A DNA stretch of 64,000 nucleotides from Branchiostoma floridae (Eukaryota; Chordata; Leptocardii; Amphioxiformes; Branchiostomatidae), in NCBI RefSeq assembly GCF_000003815.2, contig NC_049991.1, positions 16,972,776 through 17,036,775 of the forward strand, given 5' to 3'. Every line of letters starts with the position of its first letter. Positions within the stretch are counted from its first letter, which is position 1. The notes beneath the pieces were generated by a model that saw nothing but the letters and a program-made list of their open reading frames with translations, did no database searches and was not told where the DNA came from. The translations under genes were made by a program, and so were the position numbers. Below are positions 60,901-64,000 of the stretch, in pieces.

Positions 60901-61019
60901 CAAGTACTGTGGTTAACAACTGCCATTAAAGCATTTGCAGTGCATTGTTTGCCTCTATTATCTCCACTGAAAATGATGTCACCTTGGTGGTATTTTCCCG
61001 ATAAAATAGATTCACACAT
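57954..61019 (-). CDS. Helitron-type protein, truncated at Rep motif
   Basis: A single 1021-codon exon. Order of features: an N-terminal cysteine-peptidase-like domain (GDNRGKQCTANALMAV with Cys26; YFVYDSHARSP with Asp156/His158), like the herpesvirus-type C76 deubiquitinase fold found in some mobile-element proteins; a low-complexity linker; about six 23-residue repeats (ANETREQKDERLAKRRASYK AKQ) at residues 337-496; a Cys/His cluster (YYCSICRQLLF, HHLCSKCLIC) at about 545-590; a conserved block ERLARMET-like (LSRMETRLVSLKYTFIKLIV, LPGGQFGEQG) at about 610-645; and a Helitron N-terminal (Rep-associated) domain with FVTVSANDLNWPELF, RSDPVMCAIHFNRR and RVEFQLRGSP. In Helitrons that last motif is followed by the Rep His-x-His; here the codon is Gln and then a stop. 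Rep catalysis and the helicase are therefore missing, so this is a dead or rearranged copy. Confidence 0.85.
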   Translation of the reverse strand: MCESILSGKYHQGDIIFSGDNRGKQCTANALMAVVNHSTCRQAITWTSTDLDGVLFQGDALYTYIKPSLRSGVEFLSVDDIPDYLQLYNNTVRVSIKESYTGDIFATEAVYPYYTLKKALEAAFAESNTCLFITAHGITGSTVALLHADNKYFVYDSHARSPITALPDSHGTSTLSMHSSNSNLVSFLQQLNWNTTCNFEVVPVQAENVFLSVEPTGIHIINLTSNVSSMIESENCFQVQQQHTYTLVKPEFVSTKENLQQPNTAFPFAPHCNQSTGKNIVPCTTSKHPSAMPENRNEGLLNQLVMSPNAASNLNDKKVQGLAIQSAICKDKQEKQTYQQKTESLAEQRTSYKAKKANETCEQKAAQQRASYKAKRANETPEEKDERLAKRRTSYKAKQANETREQKDERLAKRRASYKAKQADETTEQKADRLAQERAKRANETPEQKDDRLAKRRASYKAKQANETPEQKAERLAKQRTSRKASKAKRAEQESSQEKTQRQRKNCDRVRKTLATKYVREHSIDYTSEQYKSDFPAFHCYIKQQPKYYCSICRQLLFHDQVRNCNNAVIDKIVNDISGQHHLCSKCLICLEKDKPIPNAWTNNMDPGDIPSCLKQLSRMETRLVSLKYTFIKLIVLPGGQFGEQGQAISFPTNIETTCQLLPHSQDTAGLVIVHPCQTNESKTQRTDPQHIVRFSKMHEALTWLVTHNHLYSHVNIATFENWVKKSSEFNPMITDANEPDFSSAPSTVQELSAFPCNYINPNVQLQSLLQNVTDNVPVISLPRETSPPQSIFKETDLEEHCFPQLYPYGKNGFKQTRDVQLTDLQYFQSRLLNINDCWRKNIPWLFFALNSYEIKKLYSQISIVCRMQKQSNVRSQSIAQPLTAGDLHHEIDQHVESTSYTFMKNIRGTAAYFKDQLLNLLAKINTIGPPTWFVTVSANDLNWPELFMTLNPDLTYEEAKALPQQDKWNLMRSDPVMCAIHFNRRTDALLRFILKSPQHPIGRIKDHWIRVEFQLRGSPQ
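59520..60010 (-). repeat. 69-bp in-frame tandem repeats (23-aa STPR-like units)
   Basis: Successive units share the pattern ANETxEQKxERLAKRRxSY KAKQ with exact 23-residue spacing. A 'score and three' residue Arg/Lys-rich repeat is the hallmark of STPR DNA-binding domains (as in silkworm FMBP-1). The function here is inference from period and composition. The antisense strand stays open over the same stretch, giving long spurious frames. Confidence 0.8.
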
Positions 61020-61055
61020 TGTTCACAATATATGTGTTCTTTGCTTGACTTTATT

Positions 61056-61377
61056 TGCACAATGCACAGTGCTCAGTGGCACGATTGAGTCTGGTGTGTG
61101 CAAAATGCACAGTGCTCAATGGCACGATTGGTCTGGTGTGTGCAAAATGCACAGTGCTCAATGGCACGATTGGTCTGGTGTGTGCAAAATGCACAGTGCT
61201 CAATGGCACGATAGGTCTGGTGTGTGCAAAATGCACAGTGCTCAATGGCACGATAGGTCTGGTGTGTGCAAAATGCACAGTGCTCAGTGGCACAATTGGT
61301 CTGGTGTGTGCAAAATGCAGTGCTCAGTGGCACGATTGAGTCTGGTATGTGCAAAATGCACAGTGATCAATGATCTG
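61056..61377. repeat. 42-bp minisatellite, about 7.5 copies
   Basis: The unit 'gtgcaaaatgcacagtgctc' + 'aatggcacgattggtctggt' + 'gt' recurs about seven times with few changes (AATGG/AGTGG; GATTGG/GATAGG). One unit, near 61310, lacks 3 bp. Because 42 is divisible by 3, several frames on both strands are open, but no gene is implied. It starts 37 bp upstream of the Helitron ORF's ATG. Confidence 0.95.
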
Positions 61378-61724
61378 TTAATAGGTCTCAAGGTCTAATT
61401 TGGTTGGATCAAGGACTCTCTTTCAAACCTCTTTGGTTGGATGCAAAATGTAATGCGTAGATTTCAGCAGAAGAAGTATAAATGTGTACTGTGTAAAATC
61501 TTATTGAGTACAGACTTTTGCTAGCTGTAAGTTTCTGTATATTACTGTGTCACTTGTATATATAGCAGAGAACAGTCTAAGGCGTCACTGAAACAGAAAG
61601 AAAATATTGTCTTGATCACATAACATCTTACTAGTACCAACAAAAAGCAAAAATCTACAAAAGTTCAGGTGTGACATCTTGCCAACTGCTTTGCTGATTG
61701 TTTAACAGTTAGCTACAATCCGTT

Positions 61725-62260
61725 GTTTTCTACTATTCTTTGGAAATGTATGTTTTAATGTATTAGAATCCGATCCATCTTTTCAACTTGTACGATATTT
61801 TTACAATCAAAAATGCCCTGCATAATGCCTCGCATCGGCTCAAGCACAGTGCACCATTAAACTATCTAAATTCTCGTCAATCCCCACACACTGGTTTTAC
61901 TAAAAAAACTATATACCGTTCCTTGGAAATATGTTTCAATGTGTCCGAATTCATGATCACTATCTTTTCAAATTGTACGTTACTCTTACGATCGAAAATG
62001 TCCTGCAGGACCTCCTGCAGCTGCATATATAGACGCACGCCCCCCTCCCACCCGCACGTAAACTGTTCCAATCGTTGCACAATAAACTTGACTGTATACC
62101 CTCCACAAAATCTTTCGTCAAATGTCGTGCTCATTTTACTCACATGACACTACGCCTTAGAATGTAATGTTATATTTTAATACATCCGAATTCCAGAAAG
62201 ATAACTTTACAAACTGTACCAATTTCTGTACGATAAAAATCTCACCTCCTCCGCACCGTC
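61725..62260. repeat. Three diverged copies of a ~100-bp block
   Basis: Blocks near 61730, 61915 and 62150 share 'ttggaaatatgtttcaatgt'-like, 'tccgaattc'-like, 'cttttcaaattgtac' and 'tacgatcgaaaatgtcctgc'-like words in the same order. The spacing is about 185 and 235 bp. They lie 0.7-1.2 kb upstream of the Helitron frame and may be part of its 5' region. Confidence 0.5.
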
Positions 62261-62265
62261 AACGC

Positions 62266-62490
62266 CCGTGAGGGTATTTACCGGAATAACCCGAAATGAC
62301 CCGGAATAACCCGGAATAACCGTAATATTTCTTGTTCCCATGGCCATATATACATTATTTTATGCCAAAATATTGCATTCTGCGATCTTAACTTATCAAA
62401 GCACACTGTATTTCGGTAGCTTTCATCCTTTATTAAGGTTATTCCGGGTTATTCCGGGTTATTCCGGGTTATTCCGCTAAATACCCGGAC
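62266..62490. mobile_element. Foldback element with GGAATAACC arms
   Basis: The left arm has four CCGGAATAAC-type units (62281-62322) and the right arm has the complementary GGTTATTCCG units (62437-62477). The ends GGGTATTTA and TAAATACCC pair. The element is flanked by a perfect 10-bp direct repeat CCGTCAACGC (62256-62265 and 62491-62500), consistent with a target duplication. Confidence 0.85.
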
Positions 62491-62662
62491 CCGTCAACGC
62501 TATCGCAAAATGAACCGTGCGATTTAACGACAACTCCTCAAATGTTACATGACCAGTGTTTTACTGCAAATCAAGAAACATTTTCCTTTCCTAGACTTTG
62601 CTAATGAGCGCTGCAATGTTTTCTGTACGAGTAGAGGTCATGGATAAACAGTATTCTTACAA

Positions 62663-62778
62663 CGTTTATTTGAAGGGCTAAGAAGGGCTGAGAATTGTCG
62701 TAAAAACGCACGGTACATTGCGTTTATTTGAAGGGCTGAGAAGGGCTGAGAATTGTCGTAAAAACGCACGGTACATTT
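62663..62778. repeat. 58-bp tandem duplication
   Basis: Two adjacent copies of a unit starting CGTTTATTTGAAGGGCT and ending ACGCACGGTACATT, 58 bp apart, with only one or two mismatches. This is a recent duplication. Confidence 0.9.
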
Positions 62779-62995
62779 TGCGACCATAGCAGACCCATCC
62801 AAGGACGAACCATTAAACCGGGGACAAAGCCGGGCGCCTGCGGCGCCCCGGCAAAAAACACATTTCGTTTTGTTTTCGACATTTGTGCACGGCCTCTGTT
62901 ATATTTCTTGCGGTATTTCATATTTCATTTTCATATCATTTTTTCTTTACCCCTGGGTCAAACCTGTTGCAGCAAGAGGCACAAGGACATTACGC

Positions 62996-63072
62996 TAGCC
63001 TCTTCCTGGCTCCACAGGTTGATGGGAAAATAGAAAAGTAGAAATTGGCCAAATGAGCCTGGAAGAGGCTGA
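62996..63072. repeat. Inverted repeat, GCCTCTTCCTGGCTC arms
   Basis: The left arm 'agcctcttcctggctc' and the right arm 'gagcctggaagaggct' pair with one or two mismatches around a loop of about 45 bp. Confidence 0.6.
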
Positions 63073-63330
63073 CATTGCGTCACCTGTTCCTTTTTGACAG
63101 TATGCAGCGTAAGCGTTTTTGTGGTCTCTATCAGACTTTGTAGATTGCTGGAATACTAGATATTTTCCAGAGGAATTAGTAAGTTTTAAAATGCAATAAC
63201 CGGACGAATATGTGTTCCACTGAGCGCTCGAGCGGGCACACACTTGTATGAAATATTTCACCTGTATTTTTCCCAATTTTTGCATTTTCAGTTTTCCGTT
63301 TACCAAACGGTCTGGTAAAGACTAGCTCAG

Positions 63331-63414
63331 CTACCGACGGCACTTGTAGACGCGTCCGCTCTCTCCATCTCCACGCACATTAGCCATAACATAGTTAAAG
63401 AACTGTCTGTGTAC
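63331..63414 (-). CDS. Possible terminal coding exon, unidentified gene
   Basis: A minus-strand stretch behind a good acceptor (TTGTGCTTGCAG) reads VHRQFFNYVMANVRGDGE and continues to YKCRR and a TAG stop at 63331-63333 (27 residues, phase 0). The amino acid content looks like real protein, but I do not recognise the family. No upstream exon could be linked convincingly; frames at 63420-63800 on the same strand are candidates. It could be chance. Confidence 0.25.
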   Translation of the reverse strand, partial: VHRQFFNYVMANVRGDGESGRVYKCRR

Positions 63415-64000
63415 CTGCAAGCACAATGTACAATACAGTTTTATTTCTTTGCTCTTTGGCCGTCATCAGACAGCGGCACACCCAAACACCGTAACGGGGG
63501 CAGGATCGATGTAGACTCCGCATGAGGGGTCTCCTTGTGTCCTCCTCCCCTCGGACAATCCCTCCCCTGTACAACATGTTTACCAATACACTGAAAGCTG
63601 CTAGCCAGTCTGTCTGAACTCGACGAAAACAGGCCACACGTGGCACAGTAGAAGACACAGTCGGATCTGTGCGCCTTCTGTACGCGGGAGTAGCGAGAAG
63701 GGACGGCCCTGTGCGCTTCAGGCTGAAAAGAGATGTGCACGCTTCGCAAGTGCCTCTTCTTGTTTCTAGTGCTTACACGGAACCAACGGTACATTGCCCT
63801 TCGATGACCCTAACTGAGTGGGGGGAACGTAAGATTAGTGGGTCTAAAGCATTGACCTTCCGTTCTACCCAGGCGGTTCTAAGAAATAGGACAGGTTGTA
63901 AGTAAAACTGAGTGTGCTTGAGCTTGGCATATTTTGAATGTCAAGAAAGATATCACAACAAATACACAATACAAAAGCTACTCCAGCAACTGCATAAAAT
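63415..64000. other. Right-end flank, no assigned gene
   Basis: A GC-richer stretch (63450-63870) with overlapping open frames on the minus strand, none with a recognisable domain. It may hold upstream exons or the promoter of a gene that ends at 63331. Confidence 0.4.

Noticed and set aside
61051-61398. Several open frames of repeated 14-residue units on both strands
   Set aside because: A 42-bp period keeps frames open automatically; there is no start context, domain or splice logic.

Overview
The window reads as nuclear DNA of an invertebrate chordate, most likely a lancelet (Branchiostoma). The genes are split by many short GT-AG introns, their proteins are close to vertebrate orthologues, a G-alpha of apparent Gv class is present, and the non-coding DNA is full of small inverted-repeat elements and of palindromic words such as ACTAGT and ACATGTA. 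Exons were assembled by hand from splice sites, reading phase and protein similarity. Each complete gene gives an uninterrupted frame from ATG to stop.

Layout, left to right. 535-4994 (-): a two-exon gene for a 1288-aa transposase-like coiled-coil protein. It appears to sit in an intron of the next gene. 5758-14438 (-): the first four coding exons of a G-protein alpha subunit; its GTPase half lies outside the window. 15858-18463 (-): 5'(3')-deoxyribonucleotidase, head-to-head with 19087-25719 (+), COP9 signalosome subunit 3, which runs tail-to-tail into 26415-27966 (-), RPS19BP1/AROS. 36410-41500 (+): a CARHSP1/CSDC2-type cold-shock protein, perhaps with a 5' non-coding exon near 28.2 kb. 44874-48080 (+): the mRNA export factor GLE1. 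51665-55326 (-): phosphomannomutase. 57954-61019 (-): a Helitron-type protein cut off at its Rep active-site motif. The last 3 kb is repeat-rich, with one possible orphan exon.

The host genes are housekeeping or signalling genes rather than one pathway: nucleotide catabolism, cullin deneddylation, ribosome/SIRT1 regulation, RNA binding, mRNA export, and mannose-1-phosphate supply. Their order is informative. The nucleotidase-COPS3 pair and the cold-shock/PMM linkage both recall neighbourhoods in the human genome (17p11.2, 16p13 and 22q13).

Mobile DNA is dense. It includes a Harbinger-like MITE with TTA duplications, a palindromic element with a 9-bp target duplication, a composite tRNA-derived SINE with a 10-bp duplication, a repeated family with TACTGTAAATGCA-like ends, a foldback element of GGAATAACC arms, and the Helitron remnant. 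The most unusual observations are GLE1's terminal exon tandemly copied in its own 3' flank with mostly synonymous changes; copies of both splice boundaries of the cold-shock gene's first coding exon; a transposase gene carrying a spliced MAAK-type first exon; a Helitron protein combining a cysteine-protease-like head with 23-residue STPR-like repeats; and a nucleotidase with two plausible in-frame starts, one giving a mitochondrial-type presequence. Three N runs (8559-8658, 10946-11045, 57409-57703) are assembly gaps.
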